The notes under the pieces are model-generated. The model was not told where the DNA came from. It saw only the letters and a list, made by a program, of their open reading frames with translations, and searched no databases. 64,000 nucleotides of DNA from Streptomyces fodineus (GTDB lineage Bacteria > Actinomycetota > Actinomycetes > Streptomycetales > Streptomycetaceae), in NCBI RefSeq assembly GCF_001735805.1, contig NZ_CP017248.1, forward strand, positions 6,014,001-6,078,000. Direction: 5' to 3'. The position numbers and the translations under genes are program-made. Numbering within the stretch: position 1 is the first letter of the stretch; the number at the start of each line of letters is the position of its first letter. Of the stretch, positions 35,360 through 45,700 are shown piece by piece.

Positions 35360-35392
35360 CCCCCAGTGCTGAACGCCTGGGGGGACCCCCAG
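35360..35392 (+). promoter_or_regulatory. Mutually exclusive hairpins between leader peptide and cysO
   Basis: CCCCCAG (35360-35366), CTGGGGGG (35377-35384) and CCCCCAG (35386-35392) occur in a row. The middle piece can pair with the left one (10-base loop) or with the right one (short loop), but not with both. That is the layout of an attenuator or anti-attenuator. Similar C/G palindromes are scattered through Streptomyces genomes, so it may instead be a dispersed repeat. Confidence 0.45.
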
Positions 35393-35437
35393 CCGTGCGC
35401 CCACAGACCACATACCTTCCGACAGGAGCCCGCAACC

Positions 35438-35716
35438 ATGGCCATCGAGGTCCGCATCCCGACCATCCTCCGCACGTACACCGACGGTGAGAAGGCGGTG
35501 GAGGGCAAGGGGACCACCCTCGCCGAGCTGTTCGCCGACCTCGAGACCCGGCATGCGGGCATCCAGGCCCGCATCGTGGACGAGGGCAAGCTGCGCCGCT
35601 TCGTCAACGTGTATCTGAACGACGAGGACGTCCGCTTCATCGACGGCATCGAGACCAAGCTGTCCGACGGCGACACCGTGACGATCCTGCCGGCCGTCGC
35701 CGGCGGCATGCGCTGA
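35438..35716 (+). CDS. cysO: Sulfur-carrier protein CysO (MoaD/ThiS fold)
   Basis: This 92-residue ubiquitin-like protein starts MAIEVRIPTILRTYTDGEK and ends ILPAVAGGMR. CysO is activated at its C-terminal Gly-Gly to a thiocarboxylate, which CysM uses to make a CysO-cysteine adduct. The Gly-Gly is followed here by Met-Arg, whereas the mycobacterial protein ends at Gly-Gly. Activation would therefore require removal of two residues, perhaps by the JAMM peptidase upstream. AGGAG lies about ten bases before the ATG. cysM starts 18 bases downstream. Confidence 0.92.
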   Translation: MAIEVRIPTILRTYTDGEKAVEGKGTTLAELFADLETRHAGIQARIVDEGKLRRFVNVYLNDEDVRFIDGIETKLSDGDTVTILPAVAGGMR

Positions 35717-35727
35717 TCGGCCGCTGA

Positions 35728-36684
<957 letters not shown>

Positions 36685-36705
36685 CCCCCGCTCACAGCAC
36701 GCGCC

Positions 36706-36726
36706 GGCCCCCTCCATGAGGGGGCC
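36706..36726 (+). terminator. Terminator after cysM
   Basis: GGCCCCCT (36706-36713) pairs with AGGGGGCC (36719-36726) over a five-base loop, followed by AATT. Confidence 0.75.
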
Positions 36727-36777
36727 AATTCCTAAGCCATTCCTATGGCAGGGCAAAGAATTCCTTTGAGTACTGCC

Positions 36778-36801
36778 CGTAGTCCCATGGCCAGGACTAC
36801 G
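36778..36801. promoter_or_regulatory. Inverted repeat upstream of S53 protease gene, candidate operator
   Basis: CGTAGTCC (36778-36785) and GGACTACG (36794-36801) are perfect eight-base arms around an eight-base spacer. The site lies about 155 bases before the protease start, where a repressor or activator of secreted-enzyme genes could bind. No known regulator consensus was recognised. Confidence 0.4.
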
Positions 36802-36956
36802 TTCCTCCCCACACCCTGACATGTCACGCTCACCCGGCGGGAATGCCAGGTGTCTGCGAGTGTCATGCTCATGACTGCGCGGTTCGCCGCCGCTTACGCG
36901 CGTCACGGGCCTGCCAATCCAGTGCGAAACCCCACGTCAACCGGAGGCAGTACCCC

Positions 36957-39023
36957 ATGCGTGAGTCACGCCCGAACCGGCGGAGACGGAGTCTGCGAAG
37001 ACTCGTCGCCGTCGCCTTCCCCGCCCTCGCCCTCACCGTCGCCGGACTCACGGCGGCACCCACGGCCGGGGCGCAGACCGCCGGCGCGCACCCCCACATC
37101 TCCAAGGTCACACAGAACGCCACGGCGCTGACCGACCCGAAGCGGCAGACCTTCCACACGACCGGCAAGGCCGGCCAGAAGGTGCCGACCCAGCATCTGT
37201 GCGCCAAGCCCGCGCCGGGCCACGCGGCCTGCTTCGCCCAGCGCCGCACCGACATCAGGCAGCGGCTCGCCTCGGCGCTCGCCGCGGCCGCGCCCTCCGG
37301 CCTCTCCCCGGCCAACCTGCACAGCGCCTACAACCTGCCCACCACGGGCGGCAGCGGCATGACCGTCGCCATCGTGGACGCCTACAACGACCCCAACGCC
37401 GAGTCGGACCTGGCCACCTACCGCTCGCAGTACGGCCTGTCCGCCTGCACCAAGGCCAACGGCTGCTTCAAGCAGGTCAGCCAGACCGGCTCCACCACCT
37501 CGCTGCCGACCAACGACACCGGCTGGGCCGGTGAAGAGGCGCTCGACTTCGACATGGTCAGCGCGGTCTGCCCGAACTGCAACATCATCCTGGTCGAGGC
37601 CAACTCCGCGAACGACACCGACCTCGGCATCGCCGAGAACGAGGCGGTCTCGCTCGGCGCCAAGTTCGTCTCCAACAGCTGGGGCGGCTCCGAGTCCTCC
37701 GCCCAGACCAGCGAGGACACCCAGTACTTCAAGCACCCGGGCGTCGCGATCACCGTCTCCTCCGGTGACTCCGCCTACGGCGCCGAGTACCCGGCCACGT
37801 CCCAGTACGTGACGGCCGTCGGCGGCACCGCGCTGACCACCGCCTCCAACTCCCGCGGCTGGAGCGAGTCGGTGTGGCACACCAACTCCACCGAGGGCAC
37901 CGGCTCCGGCTGCTCGGCCTACGACCCGAAGCCGAGCTGGCAGACCGACACCGGCTGCACCAAGCGCATGGAGGCCGACGTCTCCGCGGTCGCCGACCCG
38001 GCCACCGGCGTCGCGGTCTACGACACCTACGGCGGCTCCGGCTGGGGCGTCGTCGGCGGCACCAGCGCCTCCTCGCCGATCATCGCGAGCGTCTACGCCC
38101 TCGCGGGCACCCCGGGCGCGAGCGACTACCCGGCGAAGTACCCGTACTCCCACACCTCGAACCTGTACGACGTGACCAGCGGCTCCAACGGCTCCTGCTC
38201 CACCTCGTACTTCTGCACCGCGAAGACCGGCTACGACGGCCCGACCGGCTGGGGCACCCCGAACGGCACCACCGCCTTCACCTCCGGGTCCAGCACCGGC
38301 AACACGGTGAGCGTCACCAACCCCGGCAGCCAGTCGACCACCACCGGCGGCTCGGTCAGCCTGCAGATCCAGGCCACCGACAGCGCGGGCGCGGCCCTGA
38401 CCTACAGCGCCTCCGGCCTGCCGACGGGGCTGTCCGTCAACAGCTCGACCGGCCTGATCTCCGGTACGGCGTCCACGGCGGGCACCTACCAGGTCACGGT
38501 CACCGCGACCGACTCCACCGGCGCCTCCGGCTCGGCCTCCTTCACCTGGACGGTCGGCTCCTCCGGCGGCACCTGCTCCTCCTCCCAGCTGCTGGCCAAC
38601 CCGGGCTTCGAGTCGGGCAGCACCGGCTGGAGCGCGTCCAGCGGCGCGATCACCAACGACACCGGTGAGGCGGCGCACGGCGGCTCGTACTACGCCTGGC
38701 TCGACGGCTACGGCTCCAGCCACACCGACACGCTGTCCCAGTCGGTGACGATCCCGGCCGGCTGCAAGGCCACGCTCACCTTCTACCTGCACATCGACAC
38801 CGCCGAGACCAGCGGCACCGCGTACGACAAGCTGACGGTGACCGCCGGTTCGACCACCCTGGCGACGTACTCGAACCTGAACGCGAACTCGGGTTACGCG
38901 CAGAAGACCTTCGACCTGTCCTCGCTGGCGGGCCAGACGGTGACCCTGAAGTTCAACGGCGTGGAGGACTCCTCGCTGCAGACCAGCTTCGTCGTGGACG
39001 ACACCGCCCTGACGACCAGCTGA
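36957..39023 (+). CDS. Secreted S53-family serine-carboxyl peptidase with C-terminal beta modules
   Basis: This 688-residue protein starts with an Arg-rich signal peptide ending near Ala-Gly-Ala (residue ~43); GGAGG precedes the ATG. The sedolisin domain carries Glu194 and Asp198 ([11 protein letters not shown]), the oxyanion Asp271 (SSGD) and nucleophile Ser370 (GGTSASSP). From about 440 it has a putative Ig-like module ([17 protein letters not shown]). From about 550 a jelly-roll-like domain begins ([18 protein letters not shown]) that may bind polymers. The usual long S53 propeptide is shortened to about 70 residues. It likely digests extracellular protein. Confidence 0.9.
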   Translation: MRESRPNRRRRSLRRLVAVAFPALALTVAGLTAAPTAGAQTAGAHPHISKVTQNATALTDPKRQTFHTTGKAGQKVPTQHLCAKPAPGHAACFAQRRTDIRQRLASALAAAAPSGLSPANLHSAYNLPTTGGSGMTVAIVDAYNDPNAESDLATYRSQYGLSACTKANGCFKQVSQTGSTTSLPTNDTGWAGEEALDFDMVSAVCPNCNIILVEANSANDTDLGIAENEAVSLGAKFVSNSWGGSESSAQTSEDTQYFKHPGVAITVSSGDSAYGAEYPATSQYVTAVGGTALTTASNSRGWSESVWHTNSTEGTGSGCSAYDPKPSWQTDTGCTKRMEADVSAVADPATGVAVYDTYGGSGWGVVGGTSASSPIIASVYALAGTPGASDYPAKYPYSHTSNLYDVTSGSNGSCSTSYFCTAKTGYDGPTGWGTPNGTTAFTSGSSTGNTVSVTNPGSQSTTTGGSVSLQIQATDSAGAALTYSASGLPTGLSVNSSTGLISGTASTAGTYQVTVTATDSTGASGSASFTWTVGSSGGTCSSSQLLANPGFESGSTGWSASSGAITNDTGEAAHGGSYYAWLDGYGSSHTDTLSQSVTIPAGCKATLTFYLHIDTAETSGTAYDKLTVTAGSTTLATYSNLNANSGYAQKTFDLSSLAGQTVTLKFNGVEDSSLQTSFVVDDTALTTS

Positions 39024-39043
39024 TCCGCACCCTGTGAGCCTGC

Positions 39044-39078
39044 GATCCCGCACGCGGAACCCGTCCGCGTGCGGGATC
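39044..39078 (+). terminator. Rho-independent terminator after S53 protease
   Basis: GATCCCGCACGCGGA (39044-39058) pairs perfectly with TCCGCGTGCGGGATC (39064-39078) over a five-base loop, followed by CTTTTT. Confidence 0.92.
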
Positions 39079-39155
39079 CTTTTGCGTCGTTGGTACGTCA
39101 CATCTGCACCAGGCGGCCGCTTCCCTCGTGCGGCCACGGCAGAAAGGCGAACCCC

Positions 39156-39611
39156 ATGCGCCGTACGACGACGTCCCTCGCCCTCGCGGCGGCAGCAGCA
39201 CTGCTCCTCGCCGGATGCGGCTCGCACGGCGGCAAGGACACCGGTGGCGCCGGCAAGGTGTCGCCGTCGGCCTCCACGCCGGCCAAGGGCGGCTGCGCCT
39301 CGCTGGTGCAGCTCAAGGCCGCCGACAGCGGCCGTACCGTCTGCGTGGCCAAGGGCGGCGAGGTCCGGCTGAACCTCGACGGCACCAAGTCCCGCCCCTG
39401 GAAGCCGGTCACGACCAGCGGCGGCGTGCTGAAGGGCATCAACGCGGGCTTCGTCGTCCTGGCGGGCGACGCGACGGCCGCCTACCAGGCGGTGGCCGAC
39501 GGAACGGCGAAGCTGACGTCCTCCCGTCCCCTGTGCGCCCAGCCGACGGCTCCGGGCCAGATGTCGTGCAAGGGCATCCAGGAGTGGACGGTCACCGTGA
39601 AGGTGCAGTGA
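39156..39611 (+). CDS. Small secreted lipoprotein
   Basis: This 151-residue protein has a lipoprotein signal (MRRTTTSLALAAAAALLLAG, lipid Cys at 21). A Gly/Ser/Thr linker and a compact domain follow, with two Cys pairs near CASLVQLKAADSGRTVC and PLCAQPTAPGQMSC. AAAGG precedes the ATG. I recognise no function. It converges with the MazF-like gene, the stops being adjacent. Confidence 0.75.
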   Translation: MRRTTTSLALAAAAALLLAGCGSHGGKDTGGAGKVSPSASTPAKGGCASLVQLKAADSGRTVCVAKGGEVRLNLDGTKSRPWKPVTTSGGVLKGINAGFVVLAGDATAAYQAVADGTAKLTSSRPLCAQPTAPGQMSCKGIQEWTVTVKVQ

Positions 39612-40070
39612 TCAGCCGGCCAGGTGCCGTACCTGGTCCCACAGGACCGGGTCGACCACGCCCACCCGCCGCCGGAAGTCGCCCACCGGCACCTCACGCA
39701 GCTCGTCCGTCTCCAGGAAGCTGGGGCGGCCCCGGGCGTCGCCGACCGCGCCCGGCGGCAGCGGGATCACCCCGGCGCGCTCGTCGTGGTACTTGCTGGT
39801 GATCTTGGCGACCGTGGCCCGGTTCCCGCGCACCGCCAGCACCAGACAGGGCCGGTCCTTGGCGTCGGCGCGGTCCTCGTAGCGGACGTCCGCCCACCAG
39901 ATGTCCCCGGGGACCGGCCGGGCGGCCCGTCCCGGACGCACTCCCGCGCGGCCGAGCGTACCGAGGTGCCGGCCGGCGTACCGGCGACCGCGTCCCCAGC
40001 CGTCGATGAGCGTGGCGACCAGGGCGAGCAATATCACCGCCGCGAGTGCCAGCCACCAGGACGTGTCCAT
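39612..40070 (-). CDS. Membrane-anchored PemK/MazF-like protein
   Basis: This 152-residue protein has one N-terminal membrane helix (about 6-22, WLALAAVILLALVATLI) and a basic linker. A PemK/MazF-fold domain begins at VPGDIWWADVRYEDRADAKD and continues RPCLVLAVRGNRATVAKITS. MazF toxins are mRNA endonucleases; the PGDIWW start and RPCLVL strand match the fold. No antitoxin gene adjoins it. The anchored form is found in many streptomycetes and may not be a toxin at all. Confidence 0.75.
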   Translation of the reverse strand: MDTSWWLALAAVILLALVATLIDGWGRGRRYAGRHLGTLGRAGVRPGRAARPVPGDIWWADVRYEDRADAKDRPCLVLAVRGNRATVAKITSKYHDERAGVIPLPPGAVGDARGRPSFLETDELREVPVGDFRRRVGVVDPVLWDQVRHLAG

Positions 40071-40252
40071 ACGACGACGTTACCGGCGCGTGCCGAGGAT
40101 TGCGCGCCCTCTGCGAATCCTTCTGCGCCCCGGGTCCAGCCGAACCGGTGACAGCACAGGTGAGTTCGCCCACAACAGCCCCTGGCGGAGGAGCGACCCG
40201 CGCTTTCGCGCCTTACGCTCGACGAACCGCACGACCCCCGTTTCCTGCCCTT

Positions 40253-40278
40253 TTGATCTTTCCGCTTGATCTTTCCGC
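40253..40278 (+). repeat. Tandem 13-bp duplication in leader of MBL hydrolase gene
   Basis: TTGATCTTTCCGC occurs at 40253-40265 and again directly at 40266-40278, ending a few bases before the ribosome site ACGGAGG of the next gene. Confidence 0.9.
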
Positions 40279-40297
40279 CAACGGAGGTTTCTGCTTC

Positions 40298-41050
40298 ATG
40301 AAGCTCACCGTCGTCGGCTGCTCGGGGTCGTTCCCGTCCGCGGAATCGGCCTGCTCGAGCTACCTCGTCGAGGCCGACGGCTTCCGGCTGCTTCTCGACA
40401 TGGGCAACGGCGCCCTGGGCGAGCTGCAGCGCCACTGCGGTCTCTACGACCTCGACGCGATCTTCCTGAGCCATCTGCACGCCGATCACTGCATCGACAT
40501 GCTCGCGTACTTCGTCGCGCGGTACTACCGCCACGACGGCGGCCGCTGCGCCCCCCTCCCGGTCTACGGCCCCGAGGGCACCGAGCACCGGCTGACCACG
40601 GCCTACGCCGACACCCCCTCCGCCTCGTCGATGAGCGAGGTCTTCGACTTCCACACCGTGAAGCCCTCCACGTTCGAGATCGGCCCGTTCACGGTGCACA
40701 CCGAGCGGGTCCGGCATCCCGTGGAGGCGTACGCCATCCGGGTGGAGCACGGCGGGCGGTCGCTGACGTACTCCGGCGACACGGGTGTCACCGAGGCGCT
40801 GGACGAGCTGGCCCGGGACACCGATCTGTTCCTGTGCGAGGCCGCGTTCACGCACGGCAAGGAGAGCGTCCCCGACCTGCACCTCAACGGCCGCGAGGCG
40901 GGCGAGACGGCGGCCCGCGCGGACGTGCGCCGCCTGCTCCTCACCCACATCCCGCCGTGGACCGACCCGCAGGTCAACCTCCGCGACGCGCGCGAGGTGT
41001 TCAACGGCCCGGTGGAGCTGGCCGCTCCGCGGGGCACGTACGAGATCTAG
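40298..41050 (+). CDS. MBL-fold metallo-hydrolase (RNase Z-like)
   Basis: This 250-residue protein has the metallo-beta-lactamase metal motif SHLHADH (His59, His61, Asp63, His64). Further ligands are in ERVRHPVEAYAI, SGDTG and LLTHIPPW. Overall it resembles the short RNase Z/arylsulfatase-like branch, but it has no tRNA-binding arm, so the substrate is unknown. ACGGAGG lies before the ATG. It converges with nagE2 across a shared terminator. This gene is regularly near rph in Streptomyces. Confidence 0.88.
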   Translation: MKLTVVGCSGSFPSAESACSSYLVEADGFRLLLDMGNGALGELQRHCGLYDLDAIFLSHLHADHCIDMLAYFVARYYRHDGGRCAPLPVYGPEGTEHRLTTAYADTPSASSMSEVFDFHTVKPSTFEIGPFTVHTERVRHPVEAYAIRVEHGGRSLTYSGDTGVTEALDELARDTDLFLCEAAFTHGKESVPDLHLNGREAGETAARADVRRLLLTHIPPWTDPQVNLRDAREVFNGPVELAAPRGTYEI

Positions 41051-41065
41051 ACTCCGCGCACACGG

Positions 41066-41101
41066 CGAAGGCCCCGCAACCTCCTCGGTTCGGGGCCTTC
41101 G
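41066..41101. terminator. Bidirectional terminator between MBL gene and nagE2
   Basis: CGAAGGCCCCG (41066-41076) pairs with CGGGGCCTTCG (41091-41101). An inner AACC/GGTT pair extends the stem, leaving loop TCCTC. Confidence 0.9.
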
Positions 41102-41116
41102 TGTTGCGGTACCGGC

Positions 41117-42382
<1,266 letters not shown>

Positions 42383-42467
42383 AAGTTCCTCCTGGGGTAC
42401 CGCCCAGCCGGGGGCTGGGGGAGGGCAAGGCGCCGCCCGGGAACCATGGAAGGGGACGGCAGCGTCT

Positions 42468-42483
42468 CTGGTCTACACCACTT
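42468..42483. promoter_or_regulatory. DasR-type binding site (dre), first of an adjoining pair
   Basis: CTGGTCTACACCACTT resembles the dre consensus (AC)TGGTCTAGACCA(GC)T, with the core TGGTCTA-ACCA. It lies upstream of nagE2. With the next site it forms a perfect 12-base inverted repeat around TTA. Confidence 0.8.
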
Positions 42484-42499
42484 AGTGGTGTAGACCTGT
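42484..42499. promoter_or_regulatory. DasR-type binding site (dre), second of the pair
   Basis: AGTGGTGTAGACCTGT is the mirror partner of the preceding site, directly abutting it. GGTCTACACCAC (42470-42481) and GTGGTGTAGACC (42485-42496) are perfect complements. Confidence 0.8.
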
Positions 42500-42578
42500 T
42501 GTACACGATGAAGGCGGGATAAGGAACCGCGAAATCCGCTACCGGTACGCTACGCGCCGTGCCGATGTGCTAAAGAAG

Positions 42579-43880
42579 TCACGCCTTGGTGATGTCCTCG
42601 ACCTCGTCCTGAGGCTCGCGGCCCGGTGTCTTCAGGTCGAACCTCGTGATCGCGAGGCGGAAGACGGCGTAATAGAGCAGGGCGAAGCACAGGCCGATCG
42701 GGATGATGAGCCAGGGTCTGGTCGCCAGATGCCAGTTGATGACGTAGTCGATCAGGCCGGCCGAGAAGCTGAACCCGTCGTGCACCCCGAGCGCCCAGGT
42801 CGCCGCCATCGAGACGCCCGTGAGCAGGGCGTGGACGGCGTACAGCGCCGGCGCGATGAACATGAACGAGTACTCGATCGGCTCGGTGATGCCCGTCACG
42901 AACGACGTCAGCGCCACCGACAGCATCAGGCCGCCGACCTCCTTGCGGCGGCCGGGTCTTGCGCAGTGCGTGATGGCCAGCGCGGCGGCCGGGAGCGCGA
43001 ACATCATGATCGGGAAGAAGCCCGAGGTGAACTGGCCCGCGTGCGGGTCGCCCTGCAGGAACATGTTGATGTCGCCGTGCACCACCGTGCCGTCGGGCTT
43101 GGTGTAGCTGCCGAACTGGAACCAGATGGGCACGTTCAGGAACTGGTGCAGGCCGACGACCAGCAGCGCCCGGTTGGCGACGCCGTAGACCCCCGCACCC
43201 CACGAGCCCGCGTCCCGCAGCCACTTGCTGAAGCTCTCCAGGCCGCTGCCGACCGGCGGCCAGATCCACAGGCACAGCGCCGCGAAGACGATGGCGGCGA
43301 ACGCCATGATGATCGGCACCAGCCGGCGGCCGTTGAAGAAGCCGAGCCAGTCCACCAGCCTGGTGCGGTGGAACCGGGCCCACAGGAAGGCGGCCATCAG
43401 GCCCAGCACGATCCCGCCGAAGACGCCCGGGTTCTGGAAGGTGAAGGCGGTCACCGCGCCCTCGGCCGCCTGACAGCCCGTCGCCACGACCTTCGCGCCC
43501 GCCGGGCACGTCACCGGGAACTGGTGCAGCACCCCGTAGTAGACGAGGAACCCGGTCACCGCCGCGAGTGCCGTCGAGCCGTCCGCCTTCTTCGCCATGC
43601 CGATCGCGACGCCCACGCAGAACAGCAGCGGAAGACCGAGGGAGCCGTCCAGCAGCGCGCCGCCCGCGCCGCTCATCACCTTGGCGACGTTCGTCCAGCC
43701 CAGGCCCTTGTCCCCGAACACGTCCGGCTGGCCCAGCCGGTTGATGATGCCGGCCGCCGGCAGCACCGCGATCGGCAGCTGCAGGCTGCGGCCCATCTTC
43801 TGCAGACCCTGGAACAGGCGGTTCCAGCGTTCCCGCGCCGGGCCGGGCGTGCTGTCGGCGGGCGCGCTCTCGGCGCTCAT
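42579..43880 (-). CDS. nagE1: PTS GlcNAc-type EIIC component NagE1
   Basis: This 433-residue paralogue of NagE2 has the same EIIC landmarks (KMGRSLQLPIAVLPAAGIIN, VGLHQFLNVPIWFQFGSYT, VTGITEPIEYSFMF). It has a longer segment with two Cys near PVTCPAGAKVVATGC. No B domain is attached, so it relies on a separate NagF. GGGAGG precedes the ATG. One DasR-type site lies about 55 bases upstream in the spacer shared with nagF, which is read the other way. In S. coelicolor the second transporter NagE2 is the main GlcNAc importer and NagE1 is less clear. Confidence 0.88.
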   Translation of the reverse strand: MSAESAPADSTPGPARERWNRLFQGLQKMGRSLQLPIAVLPAAGIINRLGQPDVFGDKGLGWTNVAKVMSGAGGALLDGSLGLPLLFCVGVAIGMAKKADGSTALAAVTGFLVYYGVLHQFPVTCPAGAKVVATGCQAAEGAVTAFTFQNPGVFGGIVLGLMAAFLWARFHRTRLVDWLGFFNGRRLVPIIMAFAAIVFAALCLWIWPPVGSGLESFSKWLRDAGSWGAGVYGVANRALLVVGLHQFLNVPIWFQFGSYTKPDGTVVHGDINMFLQGDPHAGQFTSGFFPIMMFALPAAALAITHCARPGRRKEVGGLMLSVALTSFVTGITEPIEYSFMFIAPALYAVHALLTGVSMAATWALGVHDGFSFSAGLIDYVINWHLATRPWLIIPIGLCFALLYYAVFRLAITRFDLKTPGREPQDEVEDITKA

Positions 43881-43930
43881 GGCGTCCTCCCGGCCACTCG
43901 ACTCGGACGCGGTTTGGCGACCGTACCCCC

Positions 43931-43946
43931 TGTGGTGTAGACCAGT
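43931..43946. promoter_or_regulatory. DasR-type binding site (dre) between nagE1 and nagF
   Basis: TGTGGTGTAGACCAGT matches the dre consensus with core TGGTGTAGACCA. Its place in the spacer between the divergent nagE1 and nagF genes would let one DasR dimer control both. Confidence 0.82.
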
Positions 43947-44064
43947 TGGCGGACGGTTCCGCTGTCGTGATCGCCATCATTCGGCACGCACGGCATGACC
44001 GCTCGCGAAGATGGGCCAACTGTGGGTTACTGCGACAAAGCGGTTCGGATCAGGGAGAAGGAAC

Positions 44065-44298
44065 ATGGCCAGCAAGGCTGAGAAGATCGTCGCCGGGCTC
44101 GGCGGGATCGACAACATCGAGGAGATCGAGGGCTGCATCACCCGGCTGCGCACCGAGGTGTCCGACCCCTCTCTGGTCGACGAAACCGCCCTGAAGGCCG
44201 CCGGTGCCCACGGTGTCGTCAAGATGGGCACGGCCATCCAGGTCGTCATCGGCACCGACGCCGACCCGATCGCCGCGGAGATCGAAGACATGATGTGA
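44065..44298 (+). CDS. nagF: PTS GlcNAc EIIB component NagF
   Basis: This 77-residue protein is a stand-alone glucose-family EIIB domain. The phosphorylated cysteine is Cys24 in [25 protein letters not shown] precedes the ATG. It takes phosphate from the EIIA (Crr) encoded elsewhere and passes it to sugar at NagE1 or NagE2. It is separated from nagE1 by a dre site and followed by a hairpin, then rph. Confidence 0.93.
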   Translation: MASKAEKIVAGLGGIDNIEEIEGCITRLRTEVSDPSLVDETALKAAGAHGVVKMGTAIQVVIGTDADPIAAEIEDMM

Positions 44299-44315
44299 GC
44301 CGCACCGGTTCACCT

Positions 44316-44352
44316 GGAAGGGGCTCTTCCCGAGGCGGGAGCAGCCCCTTCC
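44316..44352 (+). terminator. Terminator after nagF
   Basis: GGAAGGGGCT (44316-44325) pairs with AGCCCCTTCC (44343-44352); an inner TCCCG/CGGGA stem extends it. Confidence 0.78.
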
Positions 44353-44376
44353 GCATCTGCGGCTAGGCTCCTTGCC

Positions 44377-45114
44377 ATGTCTCGCATCGACGGCCGTACC
44401 CCCGAACAGCTCCGCCCGGTCACCATCGAACGCGGCTGGAGCAAGCACGCCGAGGGCTCCGTCCTCGTCTCCTTCGGCGACACCAAGGTCTTCTGCACCG
44501 CCTCCGTGACCGAGGGCGTCCCGCGCTGGCGCAAGGGCAGCGGCGAGGGCTGGGTCACCGCCGAGTACGCCATGCTGCCCCGCGCCACCAACACCCGCGG
44601 CGACCGCGAGTCCGTCAAGGGCAAGATCGGCGGCCGTACGCACGAGATCTCCCGGCTCATCGGCCGCTCGCTGCGCGCCGTCATCGACTACAAGGCCCTC
44701 GGCGAGAACACCATCGTCCTCGACTGCGATGTGCTTCAGGCGGACGGCGGGACGCGTACGGCCGCCATCACCGGTGCCTATGTGGCGCTGGCCGACGCCG
44801 TCGCCTGGGCCCAGGGCAAGAAGCTGATCAAGGCCGGCCGGCAGCCGCTCACCGGAACCGTCTCCGCCGTCTCCGTCGGCATCGTCGGCGGCGTCCCGCT
44901 GCTCGACCTCTGCTACGAGGAAGACGTGCGCGCCGAGACCGACATGAACGTCGTCTGCACCGGCGACGGCCGCTTCGTCGAGGTCCAGGGCACCGCCGAG
45001 GCCGAGCCCTTCGCCCGCGAGGAACTCAACGCCCTGCTCGACCTCGCCGTCGTCGGCTGCACCGAACTCGCCGCCCACCAGCGCGCGGCCCTCGAGGCCA
45101 CGCTCGCGCGGTAA
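44377..45114 (+). CDS. rph: Ribonuclease PH
   Basis: This 245-residue phosphorolytic exoribonuclease trims the 3' end of tRNA precursors using inorganic phosphate. It has the family's [18 protein letters not shown], the [20 protein letters not shown] arginine-rich segment and [19 protein letters not shown] for phosphate and RNA binding. There is no obvious ribosome site before the ATG, so a leaderless message is possible. rdgB, often next to rph, is here 10 kb away on the other strand. Confidence 0.95.
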   Translation: MSRIDGRTPEQLRPVTIERGWSKHAEGSVLVSFGDTKVFCTASVTEGVPRWRKGSGEGWVTAEYAMLPRATNTRGDRESVKGKIGGRTHEISRLIGRSLRAVIDYKALGENTIVLDCDVLQADGGTRTAAITGAYVALADAVAWAQGKKLIKAGRQPLTGTVSAVSVGIVGGVPLLDLCYEEDVRAETDMNVVCTGDGRFVEVQGTAEAEPFAREELNALLDLAVVGCTELAAHQRAALEATLAR

Positions 45115-45166
45115 AGGGCGGTAGAGGGAAGTGCGGTAAAGGGCAGTAAAGGGAAGCAAAGGGCAG
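45110..45166 (+). repeat. Short purine-rich direct repeats after rph
   Basis: About five imperfect copies of a ten-base unit, GGTAAAGGGC with variants GGTAGAGGGA, AGTAAAGGGA and AGCAAAGGGC, follow the rph stop. They directly precede a strong hairpin. Confidence 0.75.
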
Positions 45167-45168
45167 AT

Positions 45169-45213
45169 CGCCGGGGAGGGCGCGTGTGGGCAACCCGCGC
45201 GCCCTCCCCGGCG
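45169..45213 (+). terminator. Terminator after rph
   Basis: CGCCGGGGAGGGCGCG (45169-45184) pairs perfectly with CGCGCCCTCCCCGGCG (45198-45213), a 16-bp stem with a 13-base loop. Confidence 0.88.
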
Positions 45214-45272
45214 TCCTAGGGGTACGGCGGCCCCTGCGCGGGGGCGGCCTCACCCGGGGAGGGAACACCAGC

Positions 45273-45668
45273 ATGGCCGTCAGCCGACGCCGTCTCACCG
45301 CCGTCGCCGCCGCGGTGGCGACCGCCGCGCTCACCGCCGGCCTCACCACCGGCTGCGACGCCGTGAACAAGACCCTGGACTGCGTGCAGACGGCCGACTC
45401 CATAGCCGACAGCGTCACCGACCTCCAGCAGGCCGTGGAGAACGCCGCGAACGACCCCACCCGGGCGGACAGCTCCCTGGACTCCATTCAGAAGAACCTG
45501 GGAAAGATCGGTGACAAGACCGACAACGCCGACGTCAACAAGGCCGTGGACGACTTGAGCAAGGCTGTGGGCAACGTGCGCACGGCCATCAGGAACGGGG
45601 ACCGCACCCCGGACGTGAGCCCGGTGACGGACGCGGCCGGCGAACTGACCAAGGTCTGCACGAAGTAG
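45273..45668 (+). CDS. Small lipoprotein, first of a duplicated pair
   Basis: This 131-residue protein has a Tat-like basic head and a lipobox ending Leu-Thr-Thr-Gly-Cys (Cys28). The mature helical domain is Asp/Lys/Asn-rich, with TLDCVQTADSIADSVTDLQQ, SIQKNLGKIGDKTDNADVNK and a C-terminal Cys (LTKVCTK) that could bond to the first domain Cys. GGGGAGG lies before the ATG. The next gene encodes a close relative of the same length. I do not know the function. Confidence 0.78.
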   Translation: MAVSRRRLTAVAAAVATAALTAGLTTGCDAVNKTLDCVQTADSIADSVTDLQQAVENAANDPTRADSSLDSIQKNLGKIGDKTDNADVNKAVDDLSKAVGNVRTAIRNGDRTPDVSPVTDAAGELTKVCTK

Positions 45669-45700
45669 GTCCAGGCCGTACACAGGGAGGGGACTTCACC

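Noticed and set aside
42392-42426. CCCAGCC/GGCTGGG hairpin near the ribosome site of nagE2 as a riboswitch
   Set aside because: Only a seven-base stem with a three-base loop; such C/G palindromes are common in Streptomyces and no ligand-binding fold is visible.
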